Shown: positions 1 to 7,450, counted from the first letter of the stretch. The stretch is 36,860 bases of DNA from Anoxybacillus flavithermus (GCF_002742685.1 NZ_PEDM01000030.1:1-36860), one strand, 5' to 3'. Translations and numbers: made by a program. Notes: a model not told the origin generated them from the sequence alone.

Positions 1-53
1 GCCTTCGCAGTTCGGGACTTTCACCCTATAGATTGCACCCATGCCGAGCACAC
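1..53 (-). mobile_element. Group IIC intron, 5' end (partial, runs off the window)
   Basis: Read on the minus strand from base 53, the sequence begins GTGTG, the usual 5' end of a bacterial group II intron. It continues with a domain I pattern (a GGGTGCAATCTATAGGGTG block, then AAAGTCCCGAACTG) that I recognise from class C introns of Geobacillus type. The intron starts about eight bases after the stem of a Rho-independent terminator, the insertion site class C introns prefer. The reverse transcriptase/maturase gene and the 3' end would lie left of the window. The match is from memory of the family, not from an alignment. Confidence 0.8.
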
Positions 54-60
54 CAACGAA

Positions 61-88
61 AAAGCCGCGTGTTATGCGCGGCTTTTTT
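61..88. terminator. Bidirectional terminator behind the lipoprotein gene
   Basis: A nine-base stem (61-69 with 77-85, AAAGCCGCG) closes a seven-base loop. It has T runs on the plus strand and a run of five A on the left, which is a U run for minus-strand transcripts. It sits just after the lipoprotein stop codon and just before the intron start, so it is also the probable hairpin the intron recognised when it inserted. Confidence 0.8.
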
Positions 89-92
89 GTGT

Positions 93-1304
93 TTATTGAA
101 CAATAGCACTTACAGCATCAAGCACAGCTTTGCTATATTGAGCGGCTTCATCTTTTTTATTTTCTGCAATTGCGCTATACCATTTTTCTGCCGTAGCAAA
201 CACTTCTGCAGCTTTTTGCTCGCCTAATTTTGCTTTCACATCTAATTCGATCGCTTTCAAAAACATGTTTCCTTCTAACGCTTTTACTTTCGCTTCGACA
301 ACGTTATTTTCGTCTAACTGTGCCGGTGCTTTTTCATGATAGCCTTTCATTTTACCAAACAACGCTTTTGCATATAATGCGCTTACTTCTGATGCTTTAA
401 TGTTTTTGTAATCATTATTTAACGATAAAATTTCATCTAAGCGAGTTGTGGCCGCCTCATCTCCTTCAGCTAAAGAGCCTTTGATCGCTTGTAAAAAGCC
501 CCATGCTTCAGCTTGTTGACCTTTTAGCTCATCTTCTGCTTTTCCTTCTTTGACACCCGCTTCAATTTTTTCAGCATATGATTTTGACGCTAAATAGTAG
601 CTTCGATAGATCGATTTATCCGTCAACTGAATGTACACTTTAAAATCATCTACGTTGTTTGCTTTTAACGCTTCTTCTTGTGCTGCTAAACCAGCGTTAA
701 TGCTTTGTTCAAGACTAGATTCCCCTGTTAATTGATAATATTCATCACGTTTCATCGCTGTTGGGACGAAAATTTCCGCTGCTAGCAACTTAATTTGGTC
801 AAACAATGCTGTTGCTTTTTGTTGATCACCAGCTTCAAGTGCAGCTACAACATCTTTTTGTAATTTTTTTTGCAACTGATAAAAATATGACTGCGTCACT
901 TTATCAACAATTTGACGTGCTGGATGAACGTTTAACTCTCCGCTTTTTCCACCTTGAATCGCTGCTTCAATCGTTTGAGCAAATGTACCATCTAGTTCGT
1001 TAATTGGTTTTTGCAACTGCTCGACGTATGTTTTTTCTACAAGGCTCCAATCAACTGGTTGTCCTTCTTTCGCCTTTTCTGTTTCAGCTTTGATCGCTTT
1101 ATAAGCATCAATGAACGTTTGAACGTTTACTTGCTCTTCTGCTTGCTCGGTTTCAGCTGGTTGTTGCTCTTCCTGTTTTTCTTCTACTTTTGTTTCTTCC
1201 TTATTCTCTGTCGTTTCTGTCTTTTCCGCATTTCCACACCCCGCAAGCACACCACCTGCTAATAAAAACATGGCAAACACAGCTTTTAATTGACGTTTTT
1301 TCAT
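93..1304 (-). CDS. Fur-regulated lipoprotein of unknown function
   Basis: A 403-residue exported lipoprotein. The start is the ATG at 1304, preceded by GGGGG; an ATG 17 codons upstream would add a hydrophilic tail before the signal peptide and lies over the Fur box. Residues 1-23 form a type II signal peptide ending in the lipobox LAGC, with Cys23 as the lipid anchor. Residues of about 25-65 are a Glu/Thr/Lys/Gln-rich linker. The rest looks all-helical, and two halves with similar spacing suggest an internal duplication. The promoter overlaps a near-consensus Fur box, so the gene is probably induced by iron starvation, and a role in surface iron binding or uptake is an inference. I do not recognise a catalytic motif or a named family; it lacks clear imelysin/EfeO signatures. 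It is monocistronic, with a terminator right after the stop. Confidence 0.85.
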   Translation of the reverse strand: MKKRQLKAVFAMFLLAGGVLAGCGNAEKTETTENKEETKVEEKQEEQQPAETEQAEEQVNVQTFIDAYKAIKAETEKAKEGQPVDWSLVEKTYVEQLQKPINELDGTFAQTIEAAIQGGKSGELNVHPARQIVDKVTQSYFYQLQKKLQKDVVAALEAGDQQKATALFDQIKLLAAEIFVPTAMKRDEYYQLTGESSLEQSINAGLAAQEEALKANNVDDFKVYIQLTDKSIYRSYYLASKSYAEKIEAGVKEGKAEDELKGQQAEAWGFLQAIKGSLAEGDEAATTRLDEILSLNNDYKNIKASEVSALYAKALFGKMKGYHEKAPAQLDENNVVEAKVKALEGNMFLKAIELDVKAKLGEQKAAEVFATAEKWYSAIAENKKDEAAQYSKAVLDAVSAIVQ

Positions 1305-1326
1305 TTCGTATGTATCCCCCTTTTTT

Positions 1327-1341
1327 TGATAACGATTATCA
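1327..1341. promoter_or_regulatory. Fur box
   Basis: TGATAACGATTATCA is a 7-1-7 inverted repeat with one mismatch to the Bacillus Fur consensus TGATAATnATTATCA. A second, looser GATAAT-type repeat continues to about 1356. It lies just downstream of the -10 box of the lipoprotein promoter, a position where bound Fur-Fe would block transcription. Confidence 0.85.
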
Positions 1342-1353
1342 TTAACCGTTATC

Positions 1354-1383
1354 ATTATAGTAGAGAACGATTTTCAATGTCAA
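1354..1383 (-). promoter_or_regulatory. Sigma-A promoter of the lipoprotein gene
   Basis: On the minus strand TTGACA (1383-1378) and TATAAT (1359-1354) are perfect -35 and -10 hexamers 18 bases apart. The Fur box starts about a dozen bases downstream and would cover the transcription start. Confidence 0.8.
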
Positions 1384-1394
1384 TATAAAATTTC

Positions 1395-1424
1395 AAAAAA
1401 AAACACCTCGGATGTCTCCGAGGT
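1395..1424 (-). terminator. Terminator of trxA
   Basis: An eight-base stem (1405-1412 with 1417-1424, ACCTCGGA) with a four-base loop, followed on the minus strand by a long T run. It starts eight bases after the trxA stop codon and separates trxA from the lipoprotein promoter. Confidence 0.88.
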
Positions 1425-1431
1425 ATGTCAA

Positions 1432-1746
1432 TTATAAATGTTGGCTTAAAAGGCCAACAAGCGCTTCTTTTGGTTGGAAGCCGACTGTTTTGTCTACTAC
1501 TTCACCGTTTTTGAAGACAAATAATGTTGGGATGCTCATCACACCGTATTTTCCAGCTGTTTCTGGATTGTCATCTACATTGACTTTTACTACTTTCACT
1601 TTGCCTGCGAGCTCGCGATCTACTTCTTCTAATACAGGTGCAATCATTTTACAAGGTCCGCACCAAGGTGCCCAAAAATCAACGAGCACAACTCCTTCTT
1701 TTACTTCATTCACAAACGTTTGATCTGTTGCATTTACAATTGCCAT
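1432..1746 (-). CDS. trxA: Thioredoxin
   Basis: A 104-residue cytoplasmic thioredoxin, the general disulfide reductant of the cell (ribonucleotide reductase, methionine sulfoxide reductase and others). The active site WCGPC lies at residues 28-32, and the cis-proline region MSIPTLFVFKNG is present near residue 75. The length is the family standard. The start ATG is preceded by AAGGAGG at good spacing. Its position next to etfA matches Bacillus subtilis, where uvrC follows; here a lipoprotein gene and a group II intron follow instead. It has its own terminator and is separated from etfA by a second terminator, so it is probably transcribed alone. TrxA would recycle the MsrA encoded at 24014-24538. 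Confidence 0.97.
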   Translation of the reverse strand: MAIVNATDQTFVNEVKEGVVLVDFWAPWCGPCKMIAPVLEEVDRELAGKVKVVKVNVDDNPETAGKYGVMSIPTLFVFKNGEVVDKTVGFQPKEALVGLLSQHL

Positions 1747-1860
1747 ATTTCATTCCTCCTTAAACATTTCAGTTCCATGCACATAGTATACCATTGAACG
1801 TATTCATTACGCCAATCTTTTGCTTCGCTTCTACTATTTCCTTGTTACAAAAAAATATGC

Positions 1861-1894
1861 TGAAAAGAAAAGGCAAAGCATCATGCTCTGCCTT
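1861..1894 (-). terminator. Terminator of the fadR-fadB-etfB-etfA unit
   Basis: An 11-base stem with one G-U pair (1870-1880 with 1884-1894) and a three-base loop, overlapping the etfA stop codon. On the minus strand it is followed by TTTCTTTTC. It ends the fatty-acid degradation transcript before trxA. Confidence 0.8.
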
Positions 1895-2870
1895 ATGAAT
1901 GCACTTTTAATTTTTTAAATTCTTCAATTAAAAGCGGAACGACTTCAAACAAGTCACCAACGATGCCGTAATCTGCTACTTTGAAAATATTCGCTTCAGG
2001 GTCTTTATTAATTGCCACGATTACTTTTGAGTTAGACATACCAGCCAAATGTTGAATTGCTCCTGAAATACCGCACGCAATATATAAATCTGGGGTAACG
2101 ACTTTCCCTGTTTGGCCAATTTGAAGCGAATAGTCGCAATATCCTGCATCACACGCACCACGCGATGCCCCAACCGCACCGCCAAGCACGTTCGCTAACT
2201 CTTTCAACGGCTCAAATCCTTCCGCACTTTTCACACCGCGACCGCCAGCAACGATCACTTTCGCTTCAGATAAATCTACACCTTCTGCTGTTTTCCGCAC
2301 AATATCACGAACGATTGTGCGCAAATCTTTTATATCGACTTGTACATTCACAACCTCACCTGTACGACTTTCATCTTTTTCAAGTGGAGCAATGTTGTTC
2401 GGACGAACAGTAACAAACATGAGGCCGTCAGTAACAATTTTCTTTTCAAACGCTTTACCAGAATAAATTGGTCTTGTAAATATGATATTTCCACCAGTCT
2501 CCTCAACCGCAACAACGTCGGATACGAGACCAGATTGCCATTTGGCAGCAAGTTTTGGAGATAAATCTTTTCCAAGTGCTGTGTGCCCAAAGACGATTCC
2601 TTCTGGCTTCTCTTGCTCGACAACAGCTTGTAATGCCTGGGCATAACCATCTGGTGTATACGTTGCTAATTTCTCATGTTCGACGACAACGACACGATCT
2701 GCACCGTAAGCAATAAGCTCAGAAGCGAATGAGCGAACGCTCGCTCCGACAACGACAGCAACAACCTCTCCGCCTTCCGCGATTGTTTTCGCGGCGGAAA
2801 TTGCCTCAAATGATACGTTACGCAGTGCTCCATCGCGCACTTCTGCTAATGTTAATACTTTTCTTGCCAT
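1893..2870 (-). CDS. etfA: Electron transfer flavoprotein, alpha subunit
   Basis: About 325 residues. EtfA with EtfB forms the soluble FAD/AMP heterodimer that takes electrons from acyl-CoA dehydrogenases during beta-oxidation and passes them to the quinone pool. The C-terminal FAD domain is intact, with the signature around VAGGRGVKSAEGF and the block GAVGASRGACDAGYCDYSLQ, then QHLAGM and NKDPEANIFKVADYGIVGDL. I chose the ATG at 2870 (MARKVL) because the AGGGGG box lies nine bases upstream; the ATG nine bases further upstream touches that box. It is the last gene of the operon, seven codon-free bases plus a short leader after etfB. Confidence 0.95.
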   Translation of the reverse strand: MARKVLTLAEVRDGALRNVSFEAISAAKTIAEGGEVVAVVVGASVRSFASELIAYGADRVVVVEHEKLATYTPDGYAQALQAVVEQEKPEGIVFGHTALGKDLSPKLAAKWQSGLVSDVVAVEETGGNIIFTRPIYSGKAFEKKIVTDGLMFVTVRPNNIAPLEKDESRTGEVVNVQVDIKDLRTIVRDIVRKTAEGVDLSEAKVIVAGGRGVKSAEGFEPLKELANVLGGAVGASRGACDAGYCDYSLQIGQTGKVVTPDLYIACGISGAIQHLAGMSNSKVIVAINKDPEANIFKVADYGIVGDLFEVVPLLIEEFKKLKVHS

Positions 2871-2886
2871 GCTCCCCATCCCCCTA

Positions 2887-3660
2887 TTAAATGACTTTTG
2901 CTTCTGTATGAAGAAGTGAAACGAGTTCTTTTACTTGATCTGAAATGTCCCCTTGCAAAATTTTCCCCGATTCTTTTTTCGGTGGCAAAAAGATTTCAAT
3001 CGTTTTCGTTTTTGCTTCTACATCATCTTCTTCCAAATCTAAATCATCAAGCTCTAGCTCTTCTAGTGGTTTCTTTTTCGCTTTCATAATACCCGGCAAT
3101 GACGGATAACGCGGCTCATTTAACCCTTGTTGTGCTGTGACTAATAATGGTAAAGATGTTTCAATGACTTCCTCGTCACCTTCAACATCGCGCACAACCT
3201 TCACATTTGTTCCGTCAATTTCTAACTTCGTAATTGTCGTTACATAAGGAATACCTAGCAATTCAGCAACGCGTGGTCCAACTTGCCCAGAGCCGCCGTC
3301 AATCGCTACGTTCCCTGCTAAAATTAAATCCGCTTCTTTATCTTTTAAATATTCCGCAAGCACTTTTGCCGTTGTATATTGGTCACGACTTTCTACATCG
3401 TCTTCAATGTTAATGAGCACCGCTTTATCTGCTCCCATTGCAAGCGCTGTACGAAGCTCTTTTTCTGCATCTTCGTTCCCAATTGTAACAACTGTGACTT
3501 CACCGCCATGCTGATCGCGCACTTGAATCGCTTCTTCAATCGCATATTCATCGTACGGGTTAATAATAAATTCTGCTCCTTCTTCACTTACTTTTCCGTT
3601 TTGAATGACAATTTTTTCTTCCGTATCAAATGTACGCTTCATTAATACGAAAATATTCAT
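2887..3660 (-). CDS. etfB: Electron transfer flavoprotein, beta subunit
   Basis: A 257-residue EtfB, the AMP-binding partner of EtfA. Visible marks are the N-terminal MNIFVLMKRTFDTEEKI, the segment GGEVTVVTIGNEDAEKELRTALAMGAD, and the nucleotide-binding NVAIDGGSGQVGPRVAELLG, with the conserved LPLLVTAQQGLNEPRYPSL stretch after it. The length is normal. The start is preceded by AAGAGGGGGAG. It lies 15 bases after the enoyl-CoA hydratase gene and directly before etfA, the classical arrangement for a beta-oxidation operon. Confidence 0.95.
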   Translation of the reverse strand: MNIFVLMKRTFDTEEKIVIQNGKVSEEGAEFIINPYDEYAIEEAIQVRDQHGGEVTVVTIGNEDAEKELRTALAMGADKAVLINIEDDVESRDQYTTAKVLAEYLKDKEADLILAGNVAIDGGSGQVGPRVAELLGIPYVTTITKLEIDGTNVKVVRDVEGDEEVIETSLPLLVTAQQGLNEPRYPSLPGIMKAKKKPLEELELDDLDLEEDDVEAKTKTIEIFLPPKKESGKILQGDISDQVKELVSLLHTEAKVI

Positions 3661-3675
3661 ATTTCTCTCCCCCTC

Positions 3676-4443
3676 TTATTTTCCTTGAAACTGCGGTGTC
3701 CGTTTTTCAATAAATGCTGAAATACCTTCTTTCGCATCTTCCGTTACAAATACTTGTCCAAACATTTGCGCCTCTTTTTCGACGCATTCATGGAACGTTT
3801 TTGTTCGTGCTTCATTGACAAGTTGCAATACAGCTTGAACGGAAACCGGGCTCTTTTGAGCGATTTTTTGTGCAAGTAGCTTCGTGGTGTCAAGCAATTG
3901 TTCTTCTGGGACAGCTTTGTTCGCTAGCCCCCATTGAACAGCTTCTGCACCTGTGATCGGTTCGCTCGTCCACATCATTTCTAGCGCTTTTGCCATACCG
4001 ACATGACGCAATAAACGTTGCGTTCCAGCAAACCCCGGAATGATGCCAAGCTGCAATTCTGGTAAGCCAAGTTTGGCGTTTTCCGCTACGATACGTAGAT
4101 GACAACTCATAGCTAACTCGAGCCCTCCGCCAAGTGCAGCACCGTGGATGGCTGCGATAATCGGTTTCGGAAACTGTTCAATTTTCTCCATTATTTGCTG
4201 TCCAGCTCGGGCGAGTTCAACTGCTTGTTCGCTTGCCTCAATCGCTGTAAACTCTTTAATATCGGCACCAGCTGAGAAAAACCTTCCTTCCCCATGGAGA
4301 ACAATAACACGCACTTCGTCATCTTCCTTGAATGCATCAAGTCGTTCTGAAAGCTCTTTCAAAACAAAAGATGCCAAAGCGTTTGCTGGCGGGCGGTTAA
4401 GTGTCAAGATCGCCACATACCCCTCTTGTTGAACGGAAAACAT
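3676..4443 (-). CDS. fadB: Enoyl-CoA hydratase (crotonase family)
   Basis: A 255-residue crotonase-fold enzyme that adds water to trans-2-enoyl-CoA in fatty-acid beta-oxidation. The oxyanion-hole segments are clear: GRFFSAGADIKEF near residue 60 and IHGAALGGGLELAMSC near residue 105. Two acidic residues expected for hydration are present, one in the GGGLELA segment and one in GLPELQLGIIPGFAGTQRL. Start ATG follows GAAGGAGGG. The equivalent B. subtilis gene (ysiB, renamed fadB) occupies the same place between fadR and etfB, which supports the name. The B. subtilis FadB is a stand-alone hydratase, unlike the fused E. coli FadB. Confidence 0.92.
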   Translation of the reverse strand: MFSVQQEGYVAILTLNRPPANALASFVLKELSERLDAFKEDDEVRVIVLHGEGRFFSAGADIKEFTAIEASEQAVELARAGQQIMEKIEQFPKPIIAAIHGAALGGGLELAMSCHLRIVAENAKLGLPELQLGIIPGFAGTQRLLRHVGMAKALEMMWTSEPITGAEAVQWGLANKAVPEEQLLDTTKLLAQKIAQKSPVSVQAVLQLVNEARTKTFHECVEKEAQMFGQVFVTEDAKEGISAFIEKRTPQFQGK

Positions 4444-4468
4444 ATTCTCCCTCCTTCATGTATGTCGG

Positions 4469-4499
4469 AAGGTTGTTGTGATCTAAACACAACAACCTT
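4469..4499. repeat. Perfect 12-bp hairpin over the fadR stop codon
   Basis: AAGGTTGTTGTG (4469-4480) and its exact complement (4488-4499) flank a seven-base loop. The fadR stop codon lies in the loop, and the last fadR codons form one arm. No T run follows on the minus strand, so it does not look like a classical terminator. It may instead be an mRNA processing or stabilising element between fadR and fadB, or a weak attenuator. Confidence 0.6.
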
Positions 4500-5064
4500 T
4501 CGTTAACAACTGATGAACTGGCTTCGCTAATGCAACGAGATCATATTTTTGCTCATTCATGACCCATGTTGTTACCATTTCGTCAATCGTTCCAAAAATC
4601 ATTTGACGAGTAAGCCGCACGTCTAAATCTGAACGAAAATCCCCTTTGTCGATGCCTTCTTGCACAATACGATCCACAACTTTTAAATACCCTTTCAAAA
4701 TTTCATTAATTTTCAGACGTAAAGATTTATTCGATTGGCGAAGTTCCAATTGGGTAACGATCGCTAAATGAGGATCCGCCGCTAACATTTGAAAATGTTT
4801 TTGAATCAACAAAAATAACTTCTCCGATGGACTCGAAATTCCTTCTATTTCTTCCTCAATTTTTTCGATAAAATAACCCATTTTTTCTTGAAACAGTGAA
4901 ATTAAAATATCCTCTTTATTTTTAAAATACAAGTAGATCGTACCGTCAGCTACGCCTGCTTGTTTCGCAATTTTTGATACTTGAGCTTGATGGTAGCCAT
5001 TTTCGGCAATGACGACCACAGCTGCATCAATAATTTGTTTAAACTTCGGTTTATCGCGTTTCAA
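4483..5064 (-). CDS. fadR: TetR-family fatty-acid degradation repressor FadR
   Basis: 193 residues with an N-terminal TetR helix-turn-helix (QVSKIAKQAGVADGTIYLYFKNKEDIL, about residues 25-55) and a C-terminal ligand domain for long-chain acyl-CoA. In Bacillus, FadR represses beta-oxidation genes until acyl-CoA binds. I place the start at a TTG (5064): AAAGGGAG lies at good spacing, and MKRDKPKFKQIIDAAVVVIA matches the N-terminus I recall for the B. subtilis protein. An upstream in-frame ATG at 5100 would lie inside the operator and the untranslated leader. A promoter and a perfect FadR operator sit directly upstream, which implies autoregulation and control of the fadB-etfB-etfA genes behind it. 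Confidence 0.93.
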   Translation of the reverse strand: MKRDKPKFKQIIDAAVVVIAENGYHQAQVSKIAKQAGVADGTIYLYFKNKEDILISLFQEKMGYFIEKIEEEIEGISSPSEKLFLLIQKHFQMLAADPHLAIVTQLELRQSNKSLRLKINEILKGYLKVVDRIVQEGIDKGDFRSDLDVRLTRQMIFGTIDEMVTTWVMNEQKYDLVALAKPVHQLLTKGCCV

Positions 5065-5089
5065 CTTTGCATTCTCCCTTTCAAAAATA

Positions 5090-5107
5090 TGAATGAACAA
5101 TCATTCA
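5090..5107. promoter_or_regulatory. FadR operator
   Basis: TGAATGAACAATCATTCA is a perfect 7-4-7 inverted repeat with the half-sites known for Bacillus FadR (TGAATGA...TCATTCA). It begins eight bases downstream of the fadR -10 box, covering the transcription start. Confidence 0.9.
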
Positions 5108-5114
5108 TATTTTT

Positions 5115-5143
5115 ATTTTAAAGAGAGGCCAAAAGCGTGTCAA
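5115..5143 (-). promoter_or_regulatory. Sigma-A promoter of fadR-fadB-etfB-etfA
   Basis: On the minus strand TTGACA (5143-5138) and TAAAAT (5120-5115) are separated by 17 bases. The promoter starts just after the lcfA stop codon, so the downstream genes can be expressed without lcfA. The FadR operator is placed at its +1. Confidence 0.82.
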
Positions 5144-5160
5144 GAAAAAACGTGCAAAGG

Positions 5161-6837
5161 TTATTTTTGTTTTTCTTTTTCTTCTTCAACAAGGGCACGA
5201 CGCAATATTTTACCGACCGCTGTTTTTGGCAATTCTTTTCGAAATTCATAAATGCGTGGCACTTTATAAGCAGCCAATTTACTTCTCATGAATTGGTCAA
5301 GTTCTTCTTCTGTACACTGTTCTCCTTCTTTGAGCACAATAAACGCTTTTACCGTCTCACCACGATAAGCGTCAGGTACACCAATGACGACCGCTTCTTG
5401 CACTTTCGGATGCTCATACAACACTTCTTCTACCTCGCGCGGATATACGTTATAACCACTTGCAATAATCATATCTTTTTTCCGATCTACAACAAAGAAA
5501 TACCCTTCATCGTTCATATAGCCTAAGTCACCTGTATATAACCATCCATCCCGAAGCGTCGCAGCCGTTTCTTCCGGACGATTCCAATATCCTTTCATTA
5601 CTTGTGGACCACGTACAACGATTTCACCAATTTCATTTACGTTTGCTTTTTCCCCTGTTTCTAACGAGACGATCATCGCTTCTGTATCTGGCCAAGGCAC
5701 ACCGATACTTCCTTTAATTCGTTTTCCATCCCAAATGAAATTGGAATGCGTCACTGGAGATGCTTCGGTTAAGCCGTATCCTTCAATGATTTTTCCACCT
5801 GTTACTGTTTCAAATTGTTCTTGTACTTCAACCGGAAGTGGAGCTGAACCGCTAATACATATTTTAATTGACGATAAATCGTATTTTTTTAAATTCGGGT
5901 GATTGAGTAGCGCAATATAAATCGTTGGTGCACCTGGAAATAGCGTTGGCCGTTGTTTTTCGATCGTTTTTAATGTCGTTTCTACATCAAACTTCGGCAA
6001 TAAAATCATTTTATATCCTTCCATAATGGATAAGTTCATCACTGCCGTCATCCCGTATACGTGAAAGAACGGAAGCACGCCAAGAATCGATTCGTTCCCG
6101 CGTTCACATTTATACATCCATTTTGTGCACATAAGCGTATTGGATGTTAAATTATGATGTGTCAACATTGCAGCTTTCGGAAATCCAGTTGTTCCGCCTG
6201 TATATTGAAGAAGCGCAACGTCTTCGACCGGATCGACATCCGTCTCTTTTACTTTCCCACTCGCAAGCGATAAGGCTTTCGTAAATAGATGACACTCCCC
6301 TTCATGTTTGACGCGTACAATCATTCCTGTTTGTTTTTTTTGGACAAACGGATATAACACGTTTTTCGGGAACGGTAAATAATCTTTTATACTTGTAATA
6401 ATTACATGTTCTATTTTTGTATGCGCTTTCACTTTCATGATTCTTGGATAGAGTAAATCAAGACCGATAATGATTTTCGCACCGCTATCATTTAACTGAT
6501 ATTCTAACTCTCGTTCAGTATACAATGGGTTTGTTTGTACGACAATACCACCTGCAAATAAAACAGCGTAGTAGCTAATGACCGCTTGTGGACAATTCGG
6601 CAACATAATCGATACGCGATCGCCTTTTTGTAAACCAAGCTGCTGTAAATATGATGCTAACTTAATTGCTTGTTCATATACTTCTTTATATGTCAGCTCC
6701 TTTCCTAAAAAATGAATCGCTGTTTTGTGCGGAAATTGCTCCGCTGCTTCTCGCAAAAATTGTTGCAACGGCTTGCGCGGATAATCAATTGAATGAGGAA
6801 CTTGCTGAGGATATAACGCTAGCCATGGCTTCTCCAT
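5161..6837 (-). CDS. lcfA: Long-chain fatty acid--CoA ligase
   Basis: A 558-residue ANL-superfamily adenylating enzyme that activates fatty acids to acyl-CoA with ATP, the entry step of beta-oxidation. Motifs in order: the P-loop-like YTGGTTGFPKAA near residue 212, the block EGYGLTEASPV near residue 350, and GWLYTGDLGYMNDEGYFFVVDRKKDMI with the hinge aspartate near residue 435. The C-terminal lysine lies in LPKTAVGKILRRAL. Start ATG follows AAAAGGGGG. A terminator separates it from the mutS2 block. I see no FadR operator in its own upstream region, in contrast to fadR. B. subtilis has the same neighbour order. Confidence 0.95.
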   Translation of the reverse strand: MEKPWLALYPQQVPHSIDYPRKPLQQFLREAAEQFPHKTAIHFLGKELTYKEVYEQAIKLASYLQQLGLQKGDRVSIMLPNCPQAVISYYAVLFAGGIVVQTNPLYTERELEYQLNDSGAKIIIGLDLLYPRIMKVKAHTKIEHVIITSIKDYLPFPKNVLYPFVQKKQTGMIVRVKHEGECHLFTKALSLASGKVKETDVDPVEDVALLQYTGGTTGFPKAAMLTHHNLTSNTLMCTKWMYKCERGNESILGVLPFFHVYGMTAVMNLSIMEGYKMILLPKFDVETTLKTIEKQRPTLFPGAPTIYIALLNHPNLKKYDLSSIKICISGSAPLPVEVQEQFETVTGGKIIEGYGLTEASPVTHSNFIWDGKRIKGSIGVPWPDTEAMIVSLETGEKANVNEIGEIVVRGPQVMKGYWNRPEETAATLRDGWLYTGDLGYMNDEGYFFVVDRKKDMIIASGYNVYPREVEEVLYEHPKVQEAVVIGVPDAYRGETVKAFIVLKEGEQCTEEELDQFMRSKLAAYKVPRIYEFRKELPKTAVGKILRRALVEEEKEKQK

Positions 6838-6901
6838 TTCGTTTCCCCCTTTTTCTATAAGATTATTTATATTTTATAATATTTTCAGAAATTTTTGTAT
6901 T

Positions 6902-6935
6902 AAAAAATAAAAAAAGGTGCCTATTTGACACCCTT
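6902..6935 (-). terminator. Terminator of the mutS2-yshE unit
   Basis: Stem 6914-6921 with 6927-6935 (one bulged base, one G-U pair), followed on the minus strand by seven T and more T-rich sequence. It starts at the stop codon of the 27-aa gene, so it ends the repair/division transcript before the lcfA promoter region. Confidence 0.75.
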
Positions 6936-7019
6936 TTATGCAAAAAATGTGAGGTATATGACACCTATAAGCAAAAATACACCGCACAACACGAGCAATA
7001 CTTTCGCTAATGTTTCCAT
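6936..7019 (-). CDS. 27-aa single-span membrane microprotein
   Basis: A short frame starting METLAKVL and ending YLTFFA. Residues 5-26 are almost wholly hydrophobic (one Cys, two Gly) and can form one transmembrane helix. The start ATG is preceded by AGAGGGG seven bases upstream, as strong a ribosome binding site as its neighbours have. It begins 12 bases after the yshE stop and ends at the operon terminator, so it fits as the last gene of the mutS2-yshE transcript. I do not recognise a family. The support is the binding site, the position and the composition. Confidence 0.6.
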   Translation of the reverse strand: METLAKVLLVLCGVFLLIGVIYLTFFA

Positions 7020-7031
7020 CTGTTTCCCCTC

Positions 7032-7439
7032 TCATCGTATACTTGCACCAATGACAAACGACAAACCAATGGAAATAACCATAGAAATAAATCCTACTGC
7101 GCGATTGTCGTTGGCAATTTCATCATCAATGTTAAACTTTGGCGTTAAAAACTCATAAATAAAATAGCCGATTAACAATAAAACGAAGCCGTAAACGCCC
7201 CAACCAATCATCGTTAACAGTGAATCGTGATGATCGATCGAGTACCGAAAAATATTAGCAATCCCGAATATTTTTCCTCCTGTTGCCATTGCTACTGCCA
7301 TATTCCCTTTTTTGATTTCTTCCCAGTTTTTATATTTTGTCACAAGCTCAAAAATGGCTAAAAATAAAACTAAACATAAAATCACGACACTAAAATTGGC
7401 AGCAATACGAATCATTTCATTTTCCCAAAAAGCGTTCAT
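7032..7439 (-). CDS. yshE: DUF350 family membrane protein (YshE-like)
   Basis: A 135-residue inner-membrane protein with about four hydrophobic helices: near residues 11-30, 45-65, 72-95 and 112-132 after the NIDDEIANDNRAVG loop. It matches the DUF350 pattern and the position of B. subtilis yshE behind mutS2. The function is unknown. I use the ATG at 7439, which has AGGAGG four bases upstream; the ATG 15 bases earlier overlaps the mutS2 stop and lacks a binding site. The tight spacing suggests translational coupling to mutS2. Confidence 0.85.
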   Translation of the reverse strand: MNAFWENEMIRIAANFSVVILCLVLFLAIFELVTKYKNWEEIKKGNMAVAMATGGKIFGIANIFRYSIDHHDSLLTMIGWGVYGFVLLLIGYFIYEFLTPKFNIDDEIANDNRAVGFISMVISIGLSFVIGASIR

Positions 7440-7450
7440 AGTTCCTCCTG

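Noticed and set aside
93-1304. The lipoprotein as an imelysin/EfeO iron-binding protein
   Set aside because: Iron control suggests it, but the HxxE-type signature and domain order are not seen.
6840-6905. A possible FadR operator before lcfA
   Set aside because: No TGAATGA/TCATTCA pair is present; the AT-rich sequence gives no inverted repeat of that type.
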